Shown: piece after piece, positions 46,136-54,857 of the stretch
Position numbering within the stretch: position 1 is the stretch's first letter
Layout of the letters: every line of letters begins with the position of its first letter
Assembly: GCF_001634365.1 (NCBI RefSeq)
Contig: NZ_CP014578.1
Coordinates: forward strand, 4,278,001 to 4,342,000
Direction of reading: 5' to 3'
DNA: 64,000 nt
Origin: Paraburkholderia phytofirmans OLGA172
GTDB taxonomy: Bacteria; Pseudomonadota; Gammaproteobacteria; Burkholderiales; Burkholderiaceae
Translations under genes and position numbers: made by a program
Notes under the pieces: model-generated
Told to the model about the DNA's origin: nothing
Databases searched by the model: none
Seen by the model: only the letters and a program-made list of their open reading frames with translations

Positions 46136-46744
46136 ATGGCACGCACCCGAGCCCCCGACCACGAAACCCAGCGCGACCAGATTCTCGAACTAGCCGCGGC
46201 GAAATTCGCGCAGACCAGCTACCCGAGCACCTCGATGGCCGACCTCGCCGCCGCGAGCGGCACCTCGAAAGCGCGCCTGTACCACTACTACGCGAGCAAG
46301 GAAGCGATCCTGTTCGATCTGCTGGACCGCTACACCAAACGGCTGATGCTGATCATCGCCGAGGTGGAGGGAGCGAGCCAACGTCGCGGGTTGTCCGAGC
46401 GGGAAACCTTCGCGGAGCTGATCCGCGCATTTCTGTCCGAGTATGAGACGTCGCACAGCCGTCACGTCGCGCTCTTGAACGACGTGAAGTATCTGGTCGA
46501 CGCCCAGCGCGAGATCATCCTGAACCGCCAGCGCGACGTGGTCGCGGCGTTTGCGCGGCAGTTGGCGCGCGCTTATCCGGAACGCGCCACGCGCGAAAAC
46601 CAGACCGCCCTCACGATGATGGTGTTCGGAATGATCAACTGGACATTCACCTGGCTCAAGCCGGACGGCCGAATGGGCTACCGGGAATTTGCCGAGCAGG
46701 TGGTCAATATGGTGGACCATGGATTGAGCTCCGCCGAAGGCTGA
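46136..46744 (+). CDS. paaR: TetR-family repressor, probable PaaR
   Basis: Regulator of 202 residues with an N-terminal helix-turn-helix (DQILELAAAKFAQTSYPSTS; KARLYHYYASKEAILFDLL, about 14-60) and a TetR C-terminal ligand domain. Its position next to paaABCDE and the perfect TetR-type palindrome at the paaA promoter support its assignment as PaaR, whose ligand in Burkholderia is phenylacetyl-CoA. The ATG at 46136 is 15 bases after the DUF1835 stop; the frame upstream belongs to that gene. Confidence 0.85.
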   Translation: MARTRAPDHETQRDQILELAAAKFAQTSYPSTSMADLAAASGTSKARLYHYYASKEAILFDLLDRYTKRLMLIIAEVEGASQRRGLSERETFAELIRAFLSEYETSHSRHVALLNDVKYLVDAQREIILNRQRDVVAAFARQLARAYPERATRENQTALTMMVFGMINWTFTWLKPDGRMGYREFAEQVVNMVDHGLSSAEG

Positions 46745-46985
46745 TTGCGCACGGCAGCATTGTTCAGAGGGAATAGTGGGCGCCTGCCGCCTCGGCCGCA
46801 ACATCTTGTCACGAACGCTTGCTCAATTTATTTTTCCTTAATAATCAATACATTAAAAATAGGGCGCTAGATTTTTAGGCGTTCCCCTCAGTTTTGATAC
46901 GGGTTTTCCCTAGTGTCAGGTCGGCATTTCCGCTAAAATCGTTTTTGCGGTGCACCATGCCGCTTGATTAAAGGAGAACCTGACC
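46745..46985. other. AT-rich gap between paaR and the GNAT gene
   Basis: Contains a run with many A/T bases (46821-46880) that contrasts with the GC-rich surroundings. No gene is visible. A promoter for the acetyltransferase is likely here, but no single -35/-10 pair is convincing. Confidence 0.4.
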
Positions 46986-47660
46986 ATGAACATGAACATG
47001 ATTACACCCCGCGCCGCTGAGCCGATCGTCGCGCACGATCGCCTGTTGCAGCCAGGCGGTCGTGCGCCTGCTCTGGTCCGCGAACTCACCGCCATCGATC
47101 GCGAACGGCTGCTGACCCACTTCCTCTCGCTCGACGAAGACGACCGCCTTTTGCGCTTTGGCCAGATCGTGCCGGACCACGTCATTGAAAATTACGTCCG
47201 CGCGATCGATTTCACGCGCGACACGGTCTTCGGCGTATTCGATAGTCAATTGCAACTCATCGGCGTCGGCCATCTGGCGTATCTGCCGGTCGAAGGCAAC
47301 AAGCGCACTGCCGAGTTCGGCGTCTCGGTGCTGGAAAGCGCTCGTGGGCAAGGTATTGGCTCGAAGCTCTTCGAGCGTGCCGCCATCCGCAGCCGGAATA
47401 CGCATGTCACCATGCTCTACATGCACTGCCTGTCGCGCAATTCGACCATGATGCACATCGCGAAGAAGGCCGGCATGAAGATCGAATACTCGTACGGCGA
47501 AGCAGACGCCTATCTGACGCTGCCGCCGGCGGATCAAACGAGCATCATCGCCGAAATGCTGCAGGAGCAAGCCGCGGTGTTCGATTACGCACTCAAGCGC
47601 CAGGCGCGTCAGGCGTCGAGACTGTTCGAATCGTTCTTGCCGACAGCTGAGGCCGCTTAA
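46986..47660 (+). CDS. GNAT-family N-acetyltransferase
   Basis: Protein of 224 residues. The acetyl-CoA-binding motif A is SARGQGIGSKLFERA (118-132, with Arg120-Gly-Gln-Gly-Ile-Gly125), preceded by the beta-strand FGVSVLE. A repetitive MNMNM start is preceded by GGAG nine bases upstream. The N-terminal 60 residues (LTHFLSLDEDDRLLRFG) resemble acetyltransferases that act on small molecules or proteins, but the substrate is unknown. A terminator follows. Confidence 0.85.
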   Translation: MNMNMITPRAAEPIVAHDRLLQPGGRAPALVRELTAIDRERLLTHFLSLDEDDRLLRFGQIVPDHVIENYVRAIDFTRDTVFGVFDSQLQLIGVGHLAYLPVEGNKRTAEFGVSVLESARGQGIGSKLFERAAIRSRNTHVTMLYMHCLSRNSTMMHIAKKAGMKIEYSYGEADAYLTLPPADQTSIIAEMLQEQAAVFDYALKRQARQASRLFESFLPTAEAA

Positions 47661-47682
47661 CCGGTCCGCGCTTCGGCGAAAC

Positions 47683-47717
47683 AAAAAGGGCGGCCTTGTT
47701 GGCTGCCCTTTTTGTTT
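47683..47717. terminator. Bidirectional terminator between GNAT and lrp genes
   Basis: Arms AAAAAGGGCGGCC and GGCTGCCCTTTTT (one mismatch) give A-runs and T-runs on both sides, so it can end transcription of the convergent acetyltransferase (+) and lrp (-) genes. Confidence 0.85.
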
Positions 47718-47744
47718 GTCTGCCGCTTGACCGCGGCCCGGCGC

Positions 47745-48242
47745 TCACAAAATCGGCAGTGCCGTTGTCTCTTTGAACTTCTCGAGCGAAAAGCTCGTCT
47801 TCACGTCGATGACAGAGGGATGGTGCAGCAACTGGTCCTGCACGAAACGTGAAAAGTGCGCCATATCCTCGACCTGCACGCGCAGCAGGTAATCCATGTC
47901 GCCCGTCATCGCGTGACATGCGACCACTTCCGGCCACGTCTGCACCGCCGCGCGGAACAGATCGGCGTGCGTGGTGTAGCCGCGCGGACTGAGCGCCGGA
48001 CCGCTGCGCTTTTCCAGCCGCACGTTGACGTAAGCAAGCAGATCGAGCCCAAGCTTTTGCGCATCGAGCAGCGCGACATAGCCGCGAATCACCCCGCTCT
48101 CCTCCAGCCGACGGATACGCCGCAAACAGGGGCTCGGCGACAGATTGATGCGCTCGGCGATCTCCTGATTCGATAGCCGGCCATTCTCCTGAAGGATCGC
48201 CAGAATGCGTCTGTCGATGGCGTCTATCTCTATTTTGGCCAT
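47745..48242 (-). CDS. Lrp/AsnC-family transcriptional regulator
   Basis: Regulator of 165 residues with an N-terminal helix-turn-helix (IDRRILAILQENGRLSNQEI; LSPSPCLRRIRRLEESGVI, about 9-53) and a C-terminal RAM ligand-binding domain (GDMDYLLRVQVEDMAHF). It is divergent from hppD across a 256-base gap, a common layout in which the regulator controls tyrosine catabolism in response to an amino acid. That role is inferred. The ATG at 48242 is fixed by similarity. Confidence 0.9.
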   Translation of the reverse strand: MAKIEIDAIDRRILAILQENGRLSNQEIAERINLSPSPCLRRIRRLEESGVIRGYVALLDAQKLGLDLLAYVNVRLEKRSGPALSPRGYTTHADLFRAAVQTWPEVVACHAMTGDMDYLLRVQVEDMAHFSRFVQDQLLHHPSVIDVKTSFSLEKFKETTALPIL

Positions 48243-48388
48243 TTTCTGTCGTCCATGTGAGAAAACAAGCCAGGAAATAGCGCCAGCGTATCGACATGCG
48301 ATTAACTTCGCAAGTTTTCGTCGCCGGCCGGCCTTTACACTTGCGTCATTCAGTCGCGCTAACTTGCACACCCCGCGTCAGCGCTTGG

Positions 48389-48486
48389 CTTTGTATGGGG
48401 CCGGAGTAAGCGCTAAAGCGTCAACTCCGGTCGACAACTTTGTATGGGACCGGAGTAAGCGCTGAAGCGCTAACTCCGGTCGACAC
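48389..48486. repeat. Dispersed palindromic repeat, tandem copies D and E (upstream of hppD)
   Basis: Two copies of a 49-base unit lie head to tail (48389-48437 and 48438-48486), each with CTTTGTATGGG, arms CCGGAGT/ACTCCGG, inner GCGCT/AGCG and a GTCGACA tail. They differ at a few positions. The second ends one base before the hppD Shine-Dalgarno (GGAG at 48488-48491), so both hairpins would lie in the hppD leader or promoter. Confidence 0.9.
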
Positions 48487-48498
48487 AGGAGACAGACA

Positions 48499-49596
48499 AT
48501 GCAGGTTTCAACTTGGGAGAATCCGGTCGGCACCGACGGCTTCGAATTCATCGAATACACCGCACCGGATCCGAAGGCGCTCGGCAAGCTGTTCGAACAG
48601 ATGGGCTTCACCGCCGTCGCCCGGCATCGTCACAAAGACGTGACGCTGTATCGCCAGGGCGAAATCAACTTCATCGTCAACGGGGAACAGCATTCGTTCG
48701 CGCAACGTTTCACGCGCCTGCACGGCCCGTCGATCTGCGCGATCGCCTTCCGCGTGCAGGACGCGGCGAAGGCTTACCAGCAGGCTCTGGAAAAAGGCGC
48801 CTGGGGCTTCGACAACAAGACCGGCCCGATGGAACTGAACATCCCGGCGATCAAGGGTATTGGCGACTCGCTGATCTATTTCGTCGACCGCTGGCGCGGC
48901 AAGAACGGCGCTGAGCCAGGCAGCATTGGCAACATCGACATTTATGACGTCGACTTCGAGCCGATTCCCGGCGCCAATCCTAACCCGGTCGGCCACGGCC
49001 TGACCTACATCGATCACCTCACGCACAACGTCCATCGCGGCCGCATGCAGGAATGGGCGGAGTTCTACGAGCGTCTGTTCAATTTCCGGGAAGTGCGTTA
49101 CTTCGACATCGAAGGCAAGGTGACCGGCGTGAAATCGAAGGCAATGACCTCGCCGTGCGGAAAGATCCGCATTCCGATCAATGAGGAAGGTTCTGACGTG
49201 CCCGGCCAGATTCAGGAATATCTGGACGAGTACCACGGCGAAGGCATCCAGCACATCGCGCTGGGCAGCAACGACATCTACCGCACCGTGGACGGTTTGC
49301 GCGCGGCGAACATCTCGTTGCTCGATACGATCGACACGTACTATGAACTGGTCGATCGCCGTGTGCCGAACCACGGCGAACCGCTCGATGAATTGCGTAA
49401 GCGCAAGATTCTGATCGACGGCGCACCCGACGACTTGCTGCTGCAGATATTCACCGAAAACCAGATCGGACCGATCTTCTTCGAGATCATCCAGCGCAAG
49501 GGTAATCAGGGGTTCGGCGAGGGCAATTTCAAGGCGCTGTTCGAATCGATCGAGCTAGACCAGATTCGCCGCGGCGTGGTTCAGGACAAGGCCTAA
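48499..49596 (+). CDS. hppD: 4-Hydroxyphenylpyruvate dioxygenase
   Basis: Non-haem iron dioxygenase of 365 residues converting 4-hydroxyphenylpyruvate to homogentisate. The facial triad is His173 (IDHLTHN), His252 (IQHIALGSND) and Glu329 (FFEIIQRKG); the last motif and the C-terminal helix (GEGNFKALFESIE) are diagnostic for HPPD. GGAG lies 7 bases before the ATG. It is divergent from the Lrp-type regulator. The homogentisate dioxygenase genes are not in this window. Confidence 0.96.
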   Translation: MQVSTWENPVGTDGFEFIEYTAPDPKALGKLFEQMGFTAVARHRHKDVTLYRQGEINFIVNGEQHSFAQRFTRLHGPSICAIAFRVQDAAKAYQQALEKGAWGFDNKTGPMELNIPAIKGIGDSLIYFVDRWRGKNGAEPGSIGNIDIYDVDFEPIPGANPNPVGHGLTYIDHLTHNVHRGRMQEWAEFYERLFNFREVRYFDIEGKVTGVKSKAMTSPCGKIRIPINEEGSDVPGQIQEYLDEYHGEGIQHIALGSNDIYRTVDGLRAANISLLDTIDTYYELVDRRVPNHGEPLDELRKRKILIDGAPDDLLLQIFTENQIGPIFFEIIQRKGNQGFGEGNFKALFESIELDQIRRGVVQDKA

Positions 49597-49628
49597 CGAT
49601 TAAAGGCCGGCACGGAATCTGAGAGAGA

Positions 49629-49661
49629 TAAAAAAGGGCGAGGATCTTGCGATCCTCGCCC
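49629..49661 (-). terminator. Strong hairpin terminator between hppD and the small secreted protein
   Basis: Perfect 11-bp arms GGGCGAGGATC and GATCCTCGCCC with a 4-base loop. The minus-strand side is followed by six Ts, so it fits best as terminator of the minus-strand gene at 49735-49941. It may also slow hppD transcripts from the other side. Confidence 0.85.
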
Positions 49662-49734
49662 TTCGTCGTCTATGCCGTTGGTCGAAGCCCGGACAACGGC
49701 TGATTTTCAACTGATGCGCCGCTTTAGCAACGCA

Positions 49735-49941
49735 TCACGAATTCTGGTCTTCCTTGTCGGCCTTTGTGGATCGTGCAAGACGCTCCGCCGCAATGCGGGC
49801 GGGCGCGACTTGCGCCATGCTGGTGATCGCATTCGACAACGCCCCTGCGCTGCTCGAGCTTGAGTTCGAGCGCACCGGCGTGCTCATGGCAAAGAATGCG
49901 GCCGAAACCATCAGGAAAGTCTGGATGTTTCTCGTGTTCAT
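49735..49941 (-). CDS. Small predicted secreted protein, unknown function
   Basis: Not recognised. A 68-residue frame starts MNTRNIQTFLMVSAAFFAMS with a basic tip, a hydrophobic core (9-20) and a possible signal-peptidase site near residue 25, followed by a Ser-rich stretch and a charged C terminus (RLARSTKADKEDQ). AAGGAG lies five bases before the ATG, an excellent ribosome binding site, and a strong terminator lies 75 bases after the stop. These make it likely to be a real gene despite its size. It points away from the oxidoreductase gene. Confidence 0.65.
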   Translation of the reverse strand: MNTRNIQTFLMVSAAFFAMSTPVRSNSSSSSAGALSNAITSMAQVAPARIAAERLARSTKADKEDQNS

Positions 49942-50287
49942 GCGTACTCCTTTTCTAACTGCCCTGCTGTCCTGAAGCTCCACCGAATGCAGAGCGTTGC
50001 GCAGACATTGCTCGCAGGTGGGGGTTAGACAGACATTTCAACTGCGGTTCCGCATATTTGTAGTTTTTACAGCTTGTTACAGGGGTGTCAGAGAGCCGGG
50101 TGCCAGCCGATGCGCTTCTGGGAAATCGCGCCGCGTGACCGTGTTCATGTCGCGCTGCGGCGGGTTTTCACCAGTGCTACCATCGCTTGAAACACGTCAA
50201 TATGGCGACCCCGGCCTTACGCATTCACAAGATGCGGCGGTCCAAAAAAGTTTTGGTGATCCCAAACTCGGTGGAGGAGAACACATA

Positions 50288-53200
50288 ATGAATGCCCCGC
50301 TAGACGCAGGTCAGCGAGCCTCGCTCGAAGCCGCGCTATCTTCCGTCACGCTCGACGACAAATACACCCTCGAACGTGGCCGCGCGTACATGAGCGGCAT
50401 CCAGGCGCTAGTGCGTCTGCCGATGCTGCAGCAGGAACGCGACCAGGCCGCTGGGCTCAATACCGCCGGCTTCATTTCCGGTTACCGTGGATCGCCTCTC
50501 GGCGGACTCGACCAATCCTTGTGGAAGGCGAAACAGCATCTCGCCGCACATCGCGTCGTGTTCCAACCCGGCGTCAACGAAGACCTCGCGGCCACCGCCG
50601 TGTGGGGTTCACAGCAGGTCAATCTGTACCCGAGCGCCAAATACGATGGCGTCTTCTCGATGTGGTACGGCAAGGGCCCGGGCGTCGACCGTTCCGGCGA
50701 CGTCTTCAAGCATGGCAATTCGGCTGGCTCGGCGCAACACGGCGGCGTTCTCGTGCTCGCCGGCGACGACCACGCCGCCAAATCCTCGACGCTCGCGCAC
50801 CAATCGGAACACATCTTCAAGGCGTGTGGCCTGCCGGTGCTGTTTCCATCGAACGTGCAGGAATATCTGGACTTCGGCCTGCATGGTTGGGCGATGAGCC
50901 GCTATTCCGGGCTGTGGGTGGCGATGAAGTGCGTGACCGACGTGGTCGAATCGTCGGCTTCGGTCGACATCGATCCGCACCGCACGAAAATCATTCTGCC
51001 GGACGACTTCGCCATGCCCGAAGGCGGTCTGAACATTCGCTGGCCGGATCCGCCACTGGTGCAGGAAGCGCGTCTACTCGACTACAAGTGGTACGCAGCG
51101 CTCGCTTATGTGCGCGCGAACAAACTGGACCGCGTCGAAATCGATTCGCCACACGCCCGTTTCGGCATCATGACGGGCGGCAAGGCATACCTCGACGTGC
51201 GTCAGGCGCTGACCGATCTCGGTCTCGACGACGAAACCTGTTCGCGCATCGGCATCCGCCTGTATAAGGTCGGCTGTGTATGGCCGCTCGAGGCGCAAGG
51301 TGCGCACGCGTTCGCTCGCGGTCTCGAGGAAATTCTGGTGATTGAAGAAAAACGCCAGATCCTCGAATACGCAATCAAGGAAGAACTGTACAACTGGCCC
51401 GATGCGCAGCGTCCGCGTGTGTTCGGCAAGTTCGACGAGAAGGACGGCGCAGGTGGCGAATGGTCGGTGCCGATGGGCAACTGGCTGCTGCCGGCCCACT
51501 ACGAACTTTCGCCGGCGATCATCGCCAAGGCGATCGCCACGCGGCTCGACAAGTTCGACCTGCCGTCCGACGTGCGTGCGCGCATTGCGACGCGCATCGC
51601 GGTAATCGAAGCGAAAGAAAAAGCCTTGGCGCGTCCGCGCGTCGAAGCCGAGCGCAAGCCGTGGTTCTGCTCGGGCTGTCCGCACAACACGTCGACGAAT
51701 GTGCCGGAAGGCTCGCGCGCAATGGCCGGCATCGGCTGCCACTACATGACCGTGTGGATGGACCGCAGCACCAGCACCTTCAGCCAGATGGGCGGCGAAG
51801 GCGTCGCGTGGATCGGCCAGGCGCCGTTCACCAATGACAAGCACGTGTTCGCCAACCTCGGCGACGGCACCTACTTCCACTCGGGCCTGCTCGCGATTCG
51901 CGCGGCGATCGCGTCGAAGGCGAATATCACCTACAAGATTCTCTATAACGACGCGGTCGCGATGACGGGCGGCCAACCGGTCGACGGCGTGCTGACCGTG
52001 CCGCAGATTACGCATCAACTCGCCGCCGAAGGCGCGACGAAGATCGTGATCGTCACCGATGAGCCGGAGAAGTACGCCGCGAACGTCGGCCTCGCGCCCG
52101 GCATCGACATTCACCATCGCGACAAGCTCGACGAAGTTCAGCGCCAGCTGCGCGAGATTTCCGGCACCACGATCCTGATCTACGACCAGACCTGCGCGAC
52201 CGAGAAGCGCCGCCGCAGGAAGCGCGGCACGTATCCGGACCCGGCGCGGCGTGTCGTGATCAACGAAGCAGTGTGCGAAGGCTGCGGCGATTGCTCGGTG
52301 AAGTCGAATTGCCTGTCTGTGGAGCCGCTCGATACCGAGTACGGCACCAAACGCCAGATCAATCAGTCGACCTGCAACAAAGACTTCTCGTGCGTGAACG
52401 GGTTCTGCCCGAGCTTCGTATCCGTCGAAGGGGGGCAGTTGCGCAAGCCGAAGGCGGCTTCCGGCATTGTCGGTGACGCGATGCCACCCGTGCCGGAACC
52501 CGAACTACCGTCGATCGCGCGCCCTTATGGGGTGCTGGTGACGGGCGTCGGCGGCACGGGCGTCGTGACGATCGGCGCATTGCTCGGGATGGCCGCGCAC
52601 CTGGAAAACAAAGGCGTCACGGTACTCGACGTCACCGGCCTCGCGCAAAAGGGCGGCGCCGTGATGAGCCACGTGCAGATCGCCCAGAACCCGGGCGACA
52701 TACACGCGACCCGCATCGCCATGGGCGAAGCAAGTCTCGTGATCGGTTGCGACGCGATCGTTACCGCCAGCGACGAATGCGTCTCGCGGATGCAGGTGGG
52801 CCGTACCCGTGTCGTGCTCAATAGCGCGCACACGCCGACCGCCGAGCTCATCAAGAACCCGAACTGGCGCTTCCCGGGCAGCAGCACTGAAGCGGACGTG
52901 CGTGCTGGTGCGGGCGACGACGGTGTCGACATGGTCGACGCGAATCACTTCGCCGTCGCGCTGCTTGGTGACGCGATCTACACGAATCCGTTCGTGCTCG
53001 GCTACGCATGGCAACGCGGCTGGGTGCCGCTAACCTATCAGTCGCTGATGCGCGCGATCGAGCTGAACAACGTGCAGATCGAGAAGAACCGTGCGGCATT
53101 CGAATGGGGTCGCCGTGCTGCGCACGATCTGGCGGCGGTGCGCAAGCTCGCGCAATCGCAAGGACGCGGTGCCGCAGCGGAAACGGCAAGCAGCAAGATC

Positions 53201-53887
53201 ATCTCGCTGCACACGCCGAAGGCGCTCGACACGCTGATCGACAAGCGCGCCGACTATCTTGCTGCGTACCAGAATGCGGCTTACGCGGACCGTTATCGTG
53301 CGTTGGTGTCGCAAGTGCGTGTGGCGGAATCAACGCTCGATTCGATCGACGGCCAGTTGCCGTTGACCGAAGCGGTCGCGAAGAACCTGCACAAGCTGAT
53401 GGCTTACAAGGATGAGTACGAAGTCGCACGACTCTATAGCGATCCAGCGTTCATCGAAAAACTGAAGGCGAATTTCGAAGGCGACTGGAAGCTGCACATT
53501 CACCTCGCGCCGCCGACGTTCTCGAAGAAAGACGCACAAGGTCATCTGGTGAAGAAGAAGTATGGACCTTGGGTGTTCAGCGCCATGCACGTGCTCGCAA
53601 AACTCAAGTTCCTGCGCGGGACTGCGCTCGACGTGTTCGGCAAGACAGAGGAGCGTCGCACGGAGCGTGCGCTGATCGTCGAATACGAAGCACTGGTGCG
53701 CGAACTGATCGGCGGCCTGACCGCGCAGAAGCGTGAACTGGCTGTCGAACTGGCGAATCTGCCGGACGGCATCCGCGGCTACGGGCACGTGAAGGAAAAT
53801 AATCTGAAGGGCGTGCGGGTCAAATGGAACGACTTGCTGACGCGCTGGCGCTCGCCGGAAACGGGAAAGGCGCAGCACGCGGCATGA
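50288..53887 (+). CDS. Indolepyruvate ferredoxin oxidoreductase family protein (fused)
   Basis: Very large protein of 1199 residues joining the alpha-type and gamma-type parts of 2-oxoacid:ferredoxin oxidoreductases. The N-terminal half has pyrimidine- and TPP-binding domains (SGYRGSPLGGLD near 60; CSGCPHNTST near 460; GDGTYFHSG near 528). A cysteine cluster at about 660-705 (CEGCGDCSVKSNC; CVNGFCP) suggests Fe-S centres. The gamma-type domain begins GVLVTGVGGTGVV near 745, and a DUF6537-like tail follows. Expected reaction: oxidative decarboxylation of aryl pyruvates to aryl-acetyl-CoA. GGAGGAG precedes the ATG at 50288; the frame upstream to 49997 is not coding. Confidence 0.9.
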   Translation: MNAPLDAGQRASLEAALSSVTLDDKYTLERGRAYMSGIQALVRLPMLQQERDQAAGLNTAGFISGYRGSPLGGLDQSLWKAKQHLAAHRVVFQPGVNEDLAATAVWGSQQVNLYPSAKYDGVFSMWYGKGPGVDRSGDVFKHGNSAGSAQHGGVLVLAGDDHAAKSSTLAHQSEHIFKACGLPVLFPSNVQEYLDFGLHGWAMSRYSGLWVAMKCVTDVVESSASVDIDPHRTKIILPDDFAMPEGGLNIRWPDPPLVQEARLLDYKWYAALAYVRANKLDRVEIDSPHARFGIMTGGKAYLDVRQALTDLGLDDETCSRIGIRLYKVGCVWPLEAQGAHAFARGLEEILVIEEKRQILEYAIKEELYNWPDAQRPRVFGKFDEKDGAGGEWSVPMGNWLLPAHYELSPAIIAKAIATRLDKFDLPSDVRARIATRIAVIEAKEKALARPRVEAERKPWFCSGCPHNTSTNVPEGSRAMAGIGCHYMTVWMDRSTSTFSQMGGEGVAWIGQAPFTNDKHVFANLGDGTYFHSGLLAIRAAIASKANITYKILYNDAVAMTGGQPVDGVLTVPQITHQLAAEGATKIVIVTDEPEKYAANVGLAPGIDIHHRDKLDEVQRQLREISGTTILIYDQTCATEKRRRRKRGTYPDPARRVVINEAVCEGCGDCSVKSNCLSVEPLDTEYGTKRQINQSTCNKDFSCVNGFCPSFVSVEGGQLRKPKAASGIVGDAMPPVPEPELPSIARPYGVLVTGVGGTGVVTIGALLGMAAHLENKGVTVLDVTGLAQKGGAVMSHVQIAQNPGDIHATRIAMGEASLVIGCDAIVTASDECVSRMQVGRTRVVLNSAHTPTAELIKNPNWRFPGSSTEADVRAGAGDDGVDMVDANHFAVALLGDAIYTNPFVLGYAWQRGWVPLTYQSLMRAIELNNVQIEKNRAAFEWGRRAAHDLAAVRKLAQSQGRGAAAETASSKIISLHTPKALDTLIDKRADYLAAYQNAAYADRYRALVSQVRVAESTLDSIDGQLPLTEAVAKNLHKLMAYKDEYEVARLYSDPAFIEKLKANFEGDWKLHIHLAPPTFSKKDAQGHLVKKKYGPWVFSAMHVLAKLKFLRGTALDVFGKTEERRTERALIVEYEALVRELIGGLTAQKRELAVELANLPDGIRGYGHVKENNLKGVRVKWNDLLTRWRSPETGKAQHAA

Positions 53888-53925
53888 TCTTGCTGGCTTG
53901 ACCGGCTGGCGTCGGCCTGAAATGG

Positions 53926-53962
53926 AAAAGGCGGCTGTCCTCGCGGACAGTCGCCTTTTTTT
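53926..53962 (+). terminator. Terminator of the oxidoreductase gene
   Basis: Arms AAAAGGCGGCTGTCC and GGACAGTCGCCTTTT (one mismatch) with a 4-base loop, followed by more Ts on the plus strand, about 40 bases after the stop. Confidence 0.92.
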
Positions 53963-53992
53963 GCCTGCTCCGACACGTGATGCGTGTGTACA

Positions 53993-54560
53993 AGAACAAG
54001 CGGTACTGCTCCTTCCAACAACACAACAACAACCAACCAAAAACAAACAACTACCAAACAGCTACTACAACTACGAACTGCTACTTCAACTTCCAACTGC
54101 TACTTCAACCACCAACTGCTACTTCAACCACCAACTGCTACTTCAACTTCCAACTGCTACTTCAACTTCCAACTGCTACTTCAACCATCAACGGCTACTT
54201 CAACTGCCAACTGCTACTTCAACCACCAACTGCTACTTCAACTACCAGCTGCTACTTCAACTTCCAGCTGCTACTTCAACCACCAACTGCTACTTCAACC
54301 ACCAACTGCTACTTCAACCACCAACTGCTACTTCAACTTCCAACTGCTACTTCAACCACCAACTGCTACTTCAACTACCAACTGCTACTTCAACTTCCAA
54401 CTGCTACTTCAACTTCCAACTGCTACTTCAACCACCAACTGCTACTTCAACTTCCAACTGCTACTTCAACTTCCAACTACAACAACACACACTTACTACC
54501 GGTACTACAACCCATTGGTACTACTGCCTTCACCACCAGAACTACTGCTACTGCCACTAC
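53993..54560. repeat. G-poor tract with 21 tandem copies of a 19-bp repeat
   Basis: Twenty-one head-to-tail units occupy 54078-54476 exactly (399 bases). The core CTGCTACTTCAAC is almost invariant; the last six bases vary (TTCCAA, CACCAA, TACCAA and a few single variants). Flanks on both sides are low-complexity sequence rich in CAAC and CTAC and poor in G. Open frames of 264, 211 and 203 codons run through it in all three plus-strand frames, but none has a ribosome binding site or normal codon pattern, so none is called as a gene. No spacer sequences exist, so it is not a CRISPR array. Confidence 0.97.
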
Positions 54561-54762
54561 GAACTTCCCAACACGAGAGGAAGCGCAGCGCCTGACGCGA
54601 TGCAAGGATTGACCAGCCGACTGTTCCGTTGCCATCGCGTTGTGCTGCGCTTCAGAAGTAACTTTACAAAAGTGTCACAGCGAATCGAATAGGAGCATTC
54701 TTAAAGCTCAGCTAGCCCCCTAAGAATTCCTCAGACCAGCGGCCACCAGAATAAGAACGCAC

Positions 54763-54797
54763 AAAAAAAACGCCACGGAATCAACTTCCGTGACGTT
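54763..54797 (-). terminator. Terminator of maeB
   Basis: Minus-strand arms ACGTCACGGAA and TTCCGTGGCGT (one mismatch) with a 5-base loop, followed by eight Ts, about 60 bases after the maeB stop. Confidence 0.9.
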
Positions 54798-54857
54798 CTC
54801 TTAGCTTGCCAGCGAACGCCCCAATGCGGCGCCGCTTCAAGCATCAACCTATTCGCG

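Noticed and set aside
54078..54476. CRISPR-like array
   Set aside because: Units are directly adjacent with no unique spacers, are too short, and no cas genes are nearby.
53898..54692. Possible repeat protein of 264 residues (and 211, 203 in the other frames) across the 19-bp array
   Set aside because: All three frames are equally open because the unit lacks stops; starts have no ribosome binding sites and the first lies inside the preceding terminator region. Reported as a repeat and a finding, not as a gene.
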